A DNA stretch of 64,000 bases from Ligustrum vulgare (taxonomy: Eukaryota > Streptophyta > Magnoliopsida > Lamiales > Oleaceae): the NCBI GenBank assembly GCA_963555705.1, contig OY743189.1, positions 7,333,501-7,397,500 on the forward strand. Direction: 5' to 3'. Of the stretch, positions 44,308 to 56,655 are shown in pieces; within the stretch, counting starts at the first letter, position 1; the number at the start of each line of letters is the position of its first letter. The position numbers were made by a program, and so were the translations under genes. A model generated the notes under the pieces. It did not search any database. It was not told the origin of the DNA and worked only from the letters and a program-made list of their open reading frames with translations.

Positions 44308-45046
44308 CATTATCTACAGATTTGGGATACCATAAATATTAATGATAGATCATAGAACTTTTTAAAATGGGGATCAAGTGAAGGAATTCTTTAGTGAATT
44401 TGGAGTTAAGTTGGTAAACTCTACGCTCTATTTATACCCAATCTAATAGGCATACAGAATCTTCTAATAAGATTTTGAAGGTTATCATAAGGAAAATGAT
44501 AAATGAAAATGCCAAAAGTTTGCATGAATATTTAAATAAAGCATTGTAGGCTTATAAAACGTCTCCATGTTCAAGCAATAAAGTAACTACTTTTCAACTT
44601 ACTTACGGATAAGAGGCAGTGTTGCCTATGGAGATTAATGTGCAATCAATTAGAGAAAGTTTGAAAAGTAATTTGAGTGATGATGAATATGCAGAATCAT
44701 TAGCTCAAAATTTATTAGAATTGGACGAACTAAAGTTGGGTGTCCTAGATAGATTATAGGTTCAAAAGCGAAAATGGCTTAGTATTTCGTTAAAAAGGTT
44801 ATAGCCAAGTTTTTTAGTGTGGACGACTTAGTTTGGAAGACAACACTCCCTTTGGATAGCAATGATCCAAAGTATGACAAATGGTTGCCTAATTGGAAAG
44901 GACCATACAGAGTGAAAAATGTGTTACCTAATGGAGCATACAACTTAGAAGATTTAGATGATACAAGGCACATAAGGTTTATTAATGGTAAATATTTAAA
45001 GAAATATGTTCCTTCAATTTGGGATTTTGAACGAATAGAAGTCTAA
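44308..45046 (+). pseudogene. Tat-lineage integrase C-terminal part
   Basis: Plus-strand frames give KILKVIIRKMINENAKSLHE, YKTSPCSSNKVTTFQLTYG, EAVLPMEINVQS and NLLELDELKLGVLDRL. An in-frame shift leads into 44819-45046 (DDLVWKTTLPL, WLPNWKGPYRVKNVLPNGAY, LRFINGKYLKKY-like end). This is the integrase end and chromodomain-less tail typical of Tat-lineage elements. The upstream half is missing, and several stops occur. The antisense ORF downstream belongs to the same element type. Confidence 0.8.
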
Positions 45047-45220
45047 TATACAAAGCCATTACGCAAGCGAATGAAATACTCATTTCATTGATAAAATTGG
45101 TTGCACTACATCCAGTAGAAGCTGACAGCCATCATAAAATTAAATAATTGTACCAAAATAAATTGAAAGATGAGATTTTCTTACAAAAAAGGGTTAAGAC
45201 ATTAATGTCTTAATTACAAT
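45047..45220. other. Spacer between integrase and antisense ORF
   Basis: This is a short non-coding region where the plus-strand pol and minus-strand extra ORF converge tail to tail. It probably contains both 3' ends. Confidence 0.4.
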
Positions 45221-47612
45221 TTACGCCCAAAGAGAGAGCATCTGTTCCCTAAGTTTTCCCCAGTCATTGCGCTGGTCAATGGAGAGAGTAGATAGCTCTG
45301 CTATAAGTCCTTCATTAACTTCTAGATTTGAATAATGCTCAAGCAGAGACTTGGTTCGTTCAAATTCTTGGAAGGTATTCTGCTTCTTGGCAGCCAACCT
45401 AGCCTTGCAGTCGTCCATTCTTGCCTGAAGATCCTTCATCTCAACAACCATGCTCATCATCAAGGATTCTTCAACCATGACATCAAAAGCGATTTCATTT
45501 AGAGTGCTCTTAGCCTTCTCAATCTCATGATGTAGAGACTCCTTCTTATTCATAGCACGTACATATTGGGTCTTCTTGGCCTTCAACACCACATTTTTTG
45601 CCAACAAAGAGCTTATTTTAGAGTGGATAATCTTCAAAGCTAGTTTAACATCAAGTGGAAGTTTGAGGAAAGGAAATTCAAGTGCTTGAGCCATTTTTAC
45701 ACTTAGTTGCTTAAATTTATCTCATTGGCTGACAGCACTGGCAGTGACTATATCCATATTCAGGAAGGAACTATATTCAAGTACTGACTGCTTGAGATTG
45801 TTCATGTTTTCCTCTGAAAATGCAGCAGATGTAGCAGAAGGACGACTAGCTGAAGAAGAGTAAGAAATATTGCCTGCTTTAACTTATTCCCAAGAATTGA
45901 ATAGATCCTGAATGGAGCACAAAATGGCATCAGCATCCTGTAAAGAAAAATTGCAACTACTTAGCATTTTCATTTCAGTTAACAGAGCGAATATTAAAGA
46001 TAAAATAAAGGTTACCTCATCAGCATCCTTGGAAGAAGAAAATTGGGGTATATCACTGGGCGATTCCACTACTTTTGGAGTTTTCCCCTTATCTGGTCGA
46101 ATAGGCTCTTTTATAGCAGGCAAATCTGCAGGCGCCTCGGCAAGAGACAAGCAATGGTGAGTTAAAGGCCTATGACACAAACAAAAGGAAAACCACAAAT
46201 ATACACATTACCTTCTGGTTCCACACTTGGGAGATTAGCATCTTGGAAATGTGAAAGCTCTTCTTAAGAAGTTAGAAGTAGATCTTCATTTGACAGAACG
46301 AGAATTCGCATTTATCTGATTGGCACCAAGCGTGAGCACTCAATGGCCTGCACTTCTACCTTACTAATGGTATGGAAATGCTCTTTAAGACTTTTGGAGT
46401 AACAAGGAAGAACATGCCAAGTTTGGCCAATACCAAGTTGACGGGCAAAGAATTGAGGGGCTTAGATTTCAACCCCTACCTTGGTATTTTTTCCAGTTAG
46501 AATATCATGGAACAACTCTCTCCCAATCAAATACTAAGCCCAAACATGCAAAATGGTGCTCACATCATTTAAAGTAAGAAGAGGTTGCATGTAGATTGGG
46601 ACTTGGTGGGCCGAGAAATGAAAAAGGGTAGGAATTGAATTCAAATTATTAAAGAATGTAAAAACATCCCTATTGGACATATTAACAGTGCTCAATTGAT
46701 TGATAATCAGCCTGTTACAACTAACTGACCTAGGAAGAGCTAGTAGGATACCAAACTGTAGGAAATATGCTCTCAACCACAATTGAACGAGCTAGAGAGG
46801 CCCACTACTAGTAGGAGATACATTAGTCCTCAGTTGGGATTGGAGAGAAGCCATGCCTCTATAAAAGGCATCCAGGAATAATGAACAAAGGTTTAGAGAC
46901 CTACCACGTGTCAATTCATGTGCTATGGGCAAATAAGACAAAGAAGGCTTGAGACTAGGCACACAAAGGACATACCTACAAAGCCAAACCTAAAGAAAGG
47001 CCACATGCTCTGTATGGGTAGGCTTAGCATTGTAATTGTTGTAAAGCTCCTGCATTCCCGAATAGGAGTCGTTGGATTTCTTGTCAAATTTTGGATCAGC
47101 AGAAGAAATTAGAATGGAAAGGGAAATGGTGTCGCCCAAAGGTGGAAGGTTGACTAAAGCACAAATATCCCTCAAAGTGATGGACATTGGCCAAGTGGAA
47201 AAATAAATGTATTGTACTCAGAAGACCAAAAAATCAAAGCAGTTGGAAAAAGTACAGAGTCGTAAATTGGGGGACGTATAGCTATTTCTAAAAGGTCAGA
47301 AATTCTAGCACGATCAAAGAGTGCTTTAGTAGGGTTGTGCTTCATCATACGTGCATGCCAAATATGGAAAGTTGTATCAATTTTGGGACACGTGCGAATA
47401 CCTTTTTCTCGGATTGGATTTAGTGGGAATGGTTGGGCTATAGCTGCTCGACCAACGAAGTTTGCATCATTAAATGCTGGGCCCAAATAAAACTCATAAA
47501 GATTCGAATTAGCTGGTAAAAGGGAAGCTCGATCTATGTAGGGTTTAGCCAGAAGTTTTTAAAGGTCTTCGAAGCTAATAGAGTTATATGAAAGGTTTTT
47601 TGAGGTCACCAT
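45221..47612 (-). pseudogene. Antisense extra ORF with plant mobile domain
   Basis: The minus-strand ORF opens at ATG 47612 (MVTSKNLSYNS, an early TAA at about 47560), then AFNDANFVGRAAIAQPFPLN. The plant mobile domain follows at 47486-46990 (FWSSEYNTFIFPLGQ, SITLRDICALVNLPPLGD) and 46860-46534 (WLRAYFLQFGI, YMQPLLTLNDVSTI). A linker is split by an apparent intron near 46185-45960 (PSDIPQFSSSKDADE). It ends in a coiled coil (45694-45221; LARMDDCKARLAAKKQ-like, LLEHYSNLEVNE). Plant mobile domain proteins include host MAIN/MAIL1, and the domain is also carried by retrotransposons. Here it lies opposite Tat pol, just before a partial LTR, so it is an element gene. Several stops suggest decay. 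Confidence 0.7.
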
Positions 47613-47690
47613 TTATCATAAACTGTAAGTTTTCAAAGCTTTTGGGGGTATGAGTGTTTGAGTATTGAAGCAAGAAGATGAATAGTGCAC

Positions 47691-47696
47691 TTTATA
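47691..47696 (-). promoter_or_regulatory. TATA-like box of the antisense ORF
   Basis: TATAAA on the minus strand (CTCCTATAAAGTGCAC) lies about 80 nt upstream of the ORF's ATG at 47612, a plausible plant TATA distance plus a short leader. Confidence 0.4.
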
Positions 47697-47965
47697 GGAG
47701 AAAGAAAATGCGGGCGATGTAACAGAAGCAAAATGTTGAGGCAAATAAGGCGACATGATGGTACCTTTTTAGGGATATTGAGGGTTGCGTGTGTGATAAT
47801 GCAATGTTGTGATATACCTTTTAGGATATAGAAATTCATTGCCAAACAAAAGGAATGATTGAAAATTTTCACCTTTTTGGACTTCAAACATCGCGGGAAA
47901 AGTGTAAAAGAAGAATATGGCACAAATTTAATAATCGATATTAATTTGGACATAATGGGGGTAAT

Positions 47966-48107
47966 TGTTAACATACAAAATGATGCCCAGTTAAGAAGTC
48001 CAAAGAATGGGTCCAACCGAAACCTTGTAAAGGCCAAAAACAGATTTATTAAGCGAAGGTCCAATATCGCTCAACCCTGGAAGACGCTCAAGATCTAGGC
48101 GAGTGGA
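47966..48107 (+). mobile_element. Possible start of Tat 3' LTR, truncated
   Basis: A purine-rich tract (ATAATGGGGGTAAT) precedes TGTTAACATAC at 47966, consistent with a polypurine tract and LTR start in plus orientation after the pol fragment. The sequence changes character at about 48107, where lysine-rich minus-strand frames begin. Confidence 0.4.
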
Positions 48108-48114
48108 ATATCCC

Positions 48115-49128
48115 ACTAATAGGTTTATCGTAATTATCATTTGATTCAAATCTACCTCTGTATATATTTCATTTAGGTGGTTGTCTATCTCTAATCCTGT
48201 CGTAATATTGTCTATATAGTTTATTATATAGAGGTGCATAACTTTCATCTGAATACGATAATTCTCGTTTAGAAGTTCCTGTTGGAGCTGGATTAGGTGC
48301 TCATCTAGTATTCATTAAAACTTCATAATTAATAAAATTTTCTAAGCTTAATTGATCATAATTTTCTATAAGTATAGTTCCTTATTCATCTTTATTATTT
48401 TGTTCTTCTTCAATTTTTTCTTCGGCTTTTAGTTTTCCAATGTTTTTTCTATGGATTTTTGTAATTCTAATTCCCAATCTAGTATCTTTGGTAATATGTT
48501 TTTTCTAAATTTATCATCCATACTTCCTGCTTTTATCACAACTTTTTCTTGTTCAATATGCTTCTTTCCTATTTTAGACATTTCTTTTTCTATAAGTTTT
48601 TTTTGTCTATTTTCTTATCTTTATTTTTATTTTAAATCTCCAATTTCATGTTTTAATAAATTTATATAATTTCTTGCTTCTTTTAATTCATTTTTAACTT
48701 CTTGAACATTATTTATTAATGATTTTATTAATATTTTTAGATTTTCGATATATTCACTCATTGACATTTAGACTCTTAGTTTAGTTTGGGTTTTTTCTAC
48801 TTTAAATAGTTTGTCCTACATATCATCTATTTTTGTTTCTAATCTTTTAATTCTTTCTTCTATTGATAAAATTCTTTTATTATCCTCTTTCATAATTTTT
48901 TTCATTTAATTTTTCTATTTTTATATGATCATTCCAATTTTATCTTGGTTGATTATTTCTCTTAACTTTCTTTGGAATTTTTTTAGTATATCTTCATTTA
49001 TGTCTTTGACATCTCCTATCATGTCTTTTAATTCTTTAAATTGTATTGTCAATTTATTTTGGATACTTTTTAAATTTTTCCTTGATATTTTTATCTTGAA
49101 TATTTAATTGTTGTAACTCTTCAATGAC
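48115..49128 (-). pseudogene. Lys/Glu-rich coiled-coil element, second part
   Basis: Minus-strand frames with several stops read as a long coiled coil (KELKDMIGDVKDINEDIL, RILSIEERIKRLETKIDDM, EYIENLKILIKSLINNVQ), then LYIINYIDNITTGLEIDNHL. A/T composition is extreme. Together with 51973-52900 it formed one unit before the solo LTR split it, since the target site TATTT is duplicated at the joint. The family is uncertain: a retroelement or an old endogenous pararetrovirus (Caulimoviridae)-like polyprotein are both possible, and no reverse transcriptase is present to decide. Confidence 0.4.
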
Positions 49129-49449
49129 TATTTTGTAATAACTCATTTTTATGTTATTTAAAAGTCAATGAATTATTTAGTCAAAGTCAAATATTCAAGG
49201 GGTCAAGTCAAATAAGGATTAAGTTGAATAAGTAATTTTATTGAGACTTAATTTGTATTTACAAATACTTGAGGACTAGTATAATATAATCAATGTATTA
49301 AAGAATTTCGTTTCCAATTGATTGAAGTTAAGGATTTAATGTGATATTATTTGAAGATTGGGACTTAACTTGTTATTTAGAAGAGATAAGTGGAGTTATC
49401 TCTTAATTTGGGAAAACCAAATACGAACAGAGGCTAAGAACGAAACAGG

Positions 49450-50100
49450 TAGGGGTGAAAAAATAAACCGTCAAACCGTCAAACCACAAAACCACCCGAA
49501 ACCTCAACAAATGGTTTGGTTTCGTTTGATTTGGAGAAATTTCAAATCGACTTAAACGGTTTGGTTTAGGTTTCAATTTGGTTTCAAACCGCAACTCGCA
49601 AAATTTTAAAAAATAATAATAAAAAAGGCAAACATTCAATTTTGAAATCTAGAGTTGATTACATAAATAATTTTCTCTACTTCCAAGATCTTTTGCATCT
49701 AAAACACATCTCCAATAAAGAAAACCTCACAAAGTGTATATGAGGAACCAAATATGTTCTTGCATCTAAAACACATCTTTTTTTCTTTTCTTATAGAGTT
49801 AGCTTGTTGCTCAAATATACATTTGTGATAATGATCTTTGATATCACATCAGTGCTAAACTAAGTGAATGTTAAATATCAAGAAAAACTATGCATGCGAT
49901 TGGTAACAAGCATTATCTCAACTATTATTGCATCTTTGAGCTCGTTGGGAATCTACTAATTTATTTATTGACAAACAGCGGTTTAAAACTGTACCAAACC
50001 ACAAAAAATGGTTTGGTTTGGAAAAAAATTTCAAACCCCTTAAACGGTTTGGTTTGATATCTTGCTATAAACCGCCAAAACCAAACCATATTCACCCCTA
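49450..50100. mobile_element. hAT MITE nested in solo LTR
   Basis: The 651-bp element with termini TAGGGGTGAAAA and ATTCACCCCTA is flanked by a perfect 8-bp duplication GAAACAGG (49442-49449 and 50101-50108). Subterminal AAACCGT/ACGGTTT and GGTTTGG repeats occur at both ends. It has no transposase. It is the third layer of a nest. Confidence 0.9.
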
Positions 50101-51214
50101 GAAACAGGAGAGAAAATGAAAGAAAAAGAAAGAACAGGAAGGAAGGAATGAAGGAAAAGGGTAAGGAAAATGAAGGTGCGGATTTTTTTCCCCCCTCTCT
50201 CAAGCTTAAATTCTTGATGATTGTCTCTTTTAATTTAGATGTATGTAAGAATAAGATGTTGAATTAAATATCTAGGGTTTATGAGGATATTGATTATACT
50301 CGAATTATAGAAATTATTAGAGGTTATTGTCATTTATTTGTGGTATTAAACAAGATTATGACAATGAATGTTTATTGAAAGATTGAGGTGAAGGGAAGGG
50401 AAACTTTGAAATGGGTTTATGAAATTGAAATTGATTATTTAAAATTATGGTGTGTTTACTATATTAAATAAATATTTGAATTAAGGAATATTTGTTTGAT
50501 TTCTACATTAATTAGGCAATTTCAAGCTATTTTCTAGCAAATATAGTGCAATGGTATTAATATTGAATTTCAGCCTAGAAAAATGACGGTTTTGTCAAAT
50601 AGTTCTATGTCGATTTCTACATATTCAGAATTGAGATTTTAGTATTGCTTTGTCAGGTTCTTGAAATTTCAGGTTGGAATGTTAGGATAAATTACATGAC
50701 CAATATTGGAGTCTAGATGTTCGATTAAACTATTCATATGGGTTATATGAGGTTGTGATTTAGATTTTGGAAGGATTAGTAAATAATGATATTGGTCACG
50801 CTTAATGATTGTTTAGTGAATTTGAAGAAATGAAGAAAATATGGAGAAATCGAGTTTCTTTATTTTGTACTTAAATTTTAAGGTTATTTCATATGGTAAC
50901 ATTAATTTGATTATTTATATCATATTCAGGTGGTAAAGAGGAGATTGAAAATATTATCGATCGACCTAGTTTCTAGTCTATAACTTGGTGAGTGGAAAAT
51001 GTTAAAAGATTTTCAAATATAGATAAATCATTTATACGATTGCATTAAATGTTATTATGTGAATTATTTGTCAAATTGCATGATAATTGAAATCTTATTA
51101 GAATATGATGTTTGTGGAATTAAAGAGATCAAGAAAGATTTACTGTTAAAAGAAATGTGAGATGTGATATTGAAATCCATCAAAAAGTATGCGTGAGTTT
51201 ATTGATTATCTTAG

Positions 51215-51330
51215 TATACTAAGGGGTCTTGGACGTGTGTTACGGCATTGAGGGGTCTGGGTCGTGCGTTAGAGCACTGAGGGGTTTTGGCCATGTACTA
51301 TATACACTGAGGGGTCTTGATCGTGTACTA
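51215..51330. repeat. GAGGGGTC minisatellite in solo LTR
   Basis: Three to four units of about 36 bp carry GAGGGGTCtnGGnCGTG and end before ACT(A). They correspond in position to the hairpin repeats in the related LTR at 7476-7625. Confidence 0.65.
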
Positions 51331-51972
51331 AAATTGATGATTTGAGGTCTTGAAACCCAAATATTGATATTTGACCTTTGAGACAGTATATTACAGATTA
51401 TGTTCAGTGGGTACATTTTGGTGAAATTTGTTAGGGTATGGTCATACATAGAGATTATAAACTGTGTTGACAGTATATTATGGATTATGTTAGATTACAA
51501 ATTGTGATGACAGTGTAAACAAATGATGATATTTTTCGACATCACGAATATGTCTCTCTTCTTGACTACGATTATATGATATTACATTGTGAACTCGATT
51601 TTGGGAAAATTCATATAGATGAGAAAGTATAGTTATTTTTGAAATTCTCCACTCACAGAACTATCAACTCATTATTTTCCCACCATTTTTCTTAACATGT
51701 AACAATTGAATTTTGGAAGCCTGAAGAGTCTGTTGATTTGGGAGCTATATTCATATGACATGTGCAAGTTATTATTTCATTGAAAGCATTAAATATCAGT
51801 TTGGGCCCACATTCTTTTTCAAATAAAATGAGTTTTCATTATTTAGCATATATGATTAGTAGTAGATCATAGTTAACCTTGGTGGTGGATCCGGCGTCTA
51901 GATGATATCCATTATCGGCGCACGTCATGTCTCTTCTTCATTAGGATGATTTTTGAGGGTCATGTCATATTT

Positions 51973-52900
51973 TATCTTGTAGATTTATGTTTTTATATGT
52001 TTGCCATAAAAAGATACTTATCCAGTTTAATTGCATGTTGAGAAATCCATCAAATTCTCCCCATGAGCTTAATGGTTGAAATATAATTGTGTTAGCTCCT
52101 CTTATTTGATAAGGTCCTATTGGAAGATTAAGATTTTCTATTACTTATTTTTTGAATTTATTTCTGAAAATTCTGTCATTAGCATCTTCCTTTTATATGT
52201 TCTATTTCTAAGATAAGTTCTGATTCATATTTTGCTTCTTTATAATTTATTATTTGATATTCACAAAATTCTTCTATTGATCTTAGCATTAATTTTCTTT
52301 GTTGTGATTTGAAATATTTTGTATAATCTTCCATTTTTCTTGTTTTATCATATTTTTCTTTATTAGTTATTTCTTTGTTATCTAGAATCATTTGTATTTT
52401 AGGCAATTATTTTAAGATTCTATTATAATATTCTCTCTTTTTCTCTAATGATTTTAATCTTAGAATTTCTTGTCTTTTTATATTTCTTTCTTCTTTTCTC
52501 CGATCCATTAAATTTCTTATTTGTTCAATTAATAAATCTAATTTCTCATTTGTTTCTATGTTTAGATATTTAACTAACGGTGGTCAACTCTATGATAATC
52601 AATTTCTATATTCTCTATATAATTCTTCAAAAATATCTTCATGTATTAAATATAATATTTCAGTTATTATAAAATCCTCTTTTATTATACTGAAATTTAT
52701 TATATCATAAATAACTCTTCTTATTTCTTTATCTATATCTTTTAAAGCTCTTAAGATTTCTATTTTATAATTATAAGGTATTATGTATTGATATCTCATT
52801 ATCATTCTTGGTGTATAAATTTTATAATTGTTTTTAAATTTTGTTATATAATATTTATCTTTTAGATCTGTCAATGACATTGATACCAATTCAGGGTGTG
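51973..52900 (-). pseudogene. Lys-rich coiled-coil element, first part
   Basis: On the minus strand the sequence opens near 52889 with SLTDLKDKYYITKFKNNYKI and RMIMRYQYIIPYNYKIEILR. Stops follow, then SQQRKLMLRSIEEFCEYQI (52406-52179) and, after a stop, LNLPIGPYQIRGANTIIFQP and LSSWGEFDGFLNMQLNW just before the solo LTR. The last block is well-conserved-looking protein, not random. The order of a folded domain followed by a long coiled coil recalls the N-terminal region of plant pararetroviral polyproteins, but I cannot confirm it. Many stops mark it as a relic. Confidence 0.4.
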
Positions 52901-52914
52901 CTACTAAGAGAGAA

Positions 52915-53394
52915 CAAAAATCATAAGATCAAATAAAATCATATATTAAAAATATTGTGGAAATTTTTAGACTTTAATGTTGGAAACAAAATACTTTTAA
53001 GAACTTTTATGTTAAATTATATAAAGAGGGTGTTTTGGTAATTTAGTATAGTGGATGTATGGTAGGATGTACCTATAGAATTATTTTAAGGGTGGCTATA
53101 TTGCCACCACAAAACTTATTTTCTACACCATAATTTTAAGATTTTCTTTATTTACAAATATAAACATAAATAAAATTACATAAATGCCCTTTTAATTTTA
53201 TTTCACTAACTTTTATGTGCACCACAATCACTCAAATAATCTTCTTCTCTTCTTTTCCCTTCTCTATATTTATATTTCTAAATCATCTTAATCTTCTTTT
53301 TATTTTTTATTGTTTCTTTTCAATTAATCTCTCAATTAATTTCTTTCTCATGCATGGAGTGTGCTTTTGATAATAAGGTCAAGAAACTAGTTAT
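52915..53394. other. AT-rich spacer
   Basis: There are no gene signals here. It has T- and A-runs with TTCTTCTCTTCTTTTCCC near 53240. It may be the 5' flank of the coding-like fragment that follows. Confidence 0.35.
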
Positions 53395-53735
53395 AGTCCG
53401 AAGTTGAATTTTAAAGATCTATGGCAAGGCGCTTTGATTGGAAATCCTCCATTTCCAGTCTATAAAAATAGTTTAGCTTTCACAAATTCACCAGTTGCTA
53501 CAGCTCAAGGTCTACAGGGAATATGGCAACTTCCAAGTATAGGATAGACGAGAGATGCTAATAGCAATTTCTGTGTTCCTTCTCCGAAATCATTACTACA
53601 GGGTAGGGGGAGCCTTGAAAGCTTTCAATGTTTTTTAGGTTGCACACTTTCTTCTTCCTGGAACAATGCGAATCATTATTATAATTCAAACACAATCAGT
53701 GAGACGATTTCCAATCAAATTGGAGATGATTGAAC
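53395..53735 (+). pseudogene. Unrecognised coding-like fragment
   Basis: A plus-strand frame reads SPKLNFKDLWQGALIGNPPF, PVYKNSLAFTNSPVATAQGL and GIWQLPSIG, then a stop at about 53548. It continues in the same frame with NSNFCVPSPKSLLQGRGSLE and SSWNNANHYYNSNTISETIS before another stop. Composition (Ser, Asn, Gln, Pro, Trp) and balanced base use differ from the surrounding AT-rich DNA and resemble a disordered part of a plant transcription factor. I do not recognise the family. There is no start codon or splice context, so it is probably a gene fragment. Confidence 0.35.
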
Positions 53736-53744
53736 AATTAAACC

Positions 53745-54464
53745 CCCCCCCCCAACACCATGTAATTGGTTACTCGAGTCTTGTTGCTGCTGATTCATGC
53801 TTGCCTCCTAGGACATTGTCATGTTGACTCTTCCATTCATACTCATAGATTTATTACCAGGTTCAGGTCGAGTTCCATTCACATTGGTTGAATGGCCGAG
53901 TTCATTGCCCAATTGGCTGAGAGACAGGGAAATAATGATTGTGTGGTGTACATATCATTTCTTTTTTTTGTTTTAGAATTAGATGAGGGGTATAGTTGTA
54001 TTTATATTGTAGTGTATTTATATAAAATATATATTTTATTAGTGGTGATAATATAATGTGGTGTAGTAAGTAAATTTATTAGTGGTAATATATTTTGCTT
54101 TATTCTAACTGGTTAAGGGCCAAAAACTACGTTACTGAAAGGTTGAAGAGTCGAGGCATAATTTTCCTTCAAACCATTTAAAAAATCAGAACGTGGCAGT
54201 TTTACCTCCGTAAGTTTGGATCGTAGGCGCATTAAAGCAGTTAAATATGCACCGCTGACAACTCCTTGTTCGAAATCCTCTCCGGTGATATTTTCTCCGG
54301 TTTGATCCAGTTTAACTTAATTGCTTTGTATACCCAACTGGCGACCATAAGAAGGGATTCAGCTCCATTTTTATTTTTTATTTTTTGTGTAAGGTTAAAG
54401 GAAAAGGAACAACTGCACATTCTCGATCAAAATATTGGAGTTTCTTGAATTTCACCAAAGTGCA
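53745..54464. other. Upstream region of the SDR gene
   Basis: This is an AT-rich intergenic region with a C10 run at 53743-53752 and TATATAAAATATATATTTTA near 54010. The last 300 bp presumably include promoter and 5' leader. A TTG-initiated extension (54435) is possible but the ATG at 54465 is preferred. Confidence 0.4.
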
Positions 54465-56600
54465 ATGAAGCTGAATTTTATTGTACAGCGGGTCTTGATG
54501 TCAAACGCATATCTCATGCCGTTCTCAAGAGCCCGCATGTTTTCAAGTTCATCAATACCTGCAGTTAAGAGATGGGAAGGCGGCGTTTCAATGATTCAAG
54601 GTGCCTCCAGAGGCATTGGCCTTGAATTTGTAAGCCATTTTTCTCAACTCCACAAAAATGTTTATTCTCATTTTAATTTTTGATCTAGACATGGGCTTGG
54701 ACTTATTTTCAATTGTACACTTTTTTTTTTTTTTTTTATCTGCATGGTAGAAAATGAGTGTTTAAGAGGGACAAAATCACTACTTAGTATCTGCCTTCAG
54801 CACTTATGATCGGGCAATATTGTTGTTTTCTTCTTGATATTGCTATTTTAAACGTACATTATAGGCAATCGTGCACAATCTTTATTCACTGCCTGTGATT
54901 ATTTGGGAAAGTTCACAGTTGATTTCTAAAATTTGTCTTTTGTTAGAAATCATACAAGTCATAGCTATGTCTTTTAGGTAGACATTTTTGGATGACATTC
55001 TCATGTCTCACACATTCTTTGGGTGGTAAAAATAACTAATACCATACCACCATCCAATGACATAATTCAATGTCACTTAAAAATATTCTCAAAGAATGTG
55101 TCTCTAGAATTACTCTAGTTAATTAGCTTTGAGATGTGAATTTCTGAGCCAAAAGAATATATATATATTTTTTTCCATTAGTTTTTGTCTCCCATCCACA
55201 TAGCAAAATAGGAAAGAGTGCCTTGTGTCAATCATTCTGCCGACTGTTTGCTGGTTATGTTGAATTGTGACCGTGTTATTTCCTTATATAGGTTAGACAA
55301 CTGTTAGAGAAAAATGACAGAGGCTATGTCGTTGCAACATGTCGTAATCCTAACGGGGCAACAGCACTTCTGGAGTTGAAGGATAAGTTTGCTGAACGCC
55401 TTGATATTCATAAGTTGGATCTTACAATTGAGAGCACTATGGAGGTATTCTAGCTCTCTTTCTGCTTGCTGATTGGATTACATATTAAACTCGAAGCATA
55501 AACTTGTAGATTATTTTATAAGATATTTAGCATGTTATCAGCACTTTTTAAGCTAAGTCAAACACAGTGTTTCCCAATGTTTTAAGTTTTATCATTTATG
55601 TACTCTCTCAGCAGGGTGATTTTTTTATTTATGCTATACATTTCATATTACGTCAAATTTCAGGAAACAGCGAAGTGCTTGAGAGAGAAATATGGTTATC
55701 TGAATCTTCTTCTTAATGCATCTGGCATTCTTTCAATACCTGATGTTTTGAAGCCAGGTAGATTTTGTTTATTGATTTCTTTACTTTGGATTTTTTTTTT
55801 TCATTTCAATGAACATTTAAAAATTATCCAAAAACTCATAATGTAGAATTAGATATTAACTTTGTTCCTTGTGACAGAGAAATGATTTTAACGTTTTATT
55901 ATAATTAGCTTACAGTTTCCTTCTAGATTCTGTAAAATGATTTTGTCCAGTTCAAGTACAGAAACTACGTTGAGCAAAGTAGAGAAAGCATCCTTGCTTC
56001 TTGCTTATGAGATAAATGCTGTTGGTCCTGTTTTGGTTGTCAAGGTGTGTGTCTCTCTGTTCTTTCATTTTCCTTACTAAACCCCTATTTGATTCCCATA
56101 CTTTTTTCTCATTTTTCTACCGTACACAATCATAACTACACATCTTACTTTTGGCCTACAATTTTTGACTTTTTCAACTTAATCTACACTATACATTCTC
56201 TCAAAAACTCATTTTTCCCCCCCAAAAAAAGTACATCAAACAAAAACTAAGAAAGATATAATAAATTAGGTTTCGGTGCATTATCTTATATCATAAGCAA
56301 TAAATTTAGCTTTAAGGTACATTGTTTCAGACATGGGTGGAGGGAAGGGGGGCCTGAGACTGCCCAGCTCACCCCATTTTGAGAAAATTCTTTAGGAAAG
56401 TTTGTAAAATTTTAAAAAATATATATATATATAAATCCTTCACACAGGCCCAGCATTCCTTCTGTCTGGGCTGGCTCTACCCCTGGTTTAAGATGTACAT
56501 GATATTCAGCAGAAATCACATTTCCTACTCAGAAATGAAATATAGCGTTAGTATATATAGTTTGTTTTCATACCAAGTGTTGTATTACTATTTCTCAATC

Positions 56601-56655
<55 letters not shown>

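Larger units (their letters stand above)
49134..51967 (+). mobile_element. Solo gypsy-type LTR splitting coiled-coil element
   Basis: The 2834-bp block begins TGTAATAACTC and ends GGGTCATGTCA, with TATTT on both sides (49129-49133 and 51968-51972). Without the nested MITE it is about 2.2 kb. Its right end (GGCGTCTAGATGATATCC...GGCGCACGTCATG) corresponds to the complement of the LTR ends at 4834 and 6616, so both belong to related families. It contains a GAGGGGTC..CGTG minisatellite (about 51215-51330) and no coding region. Confidence 0.85.
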
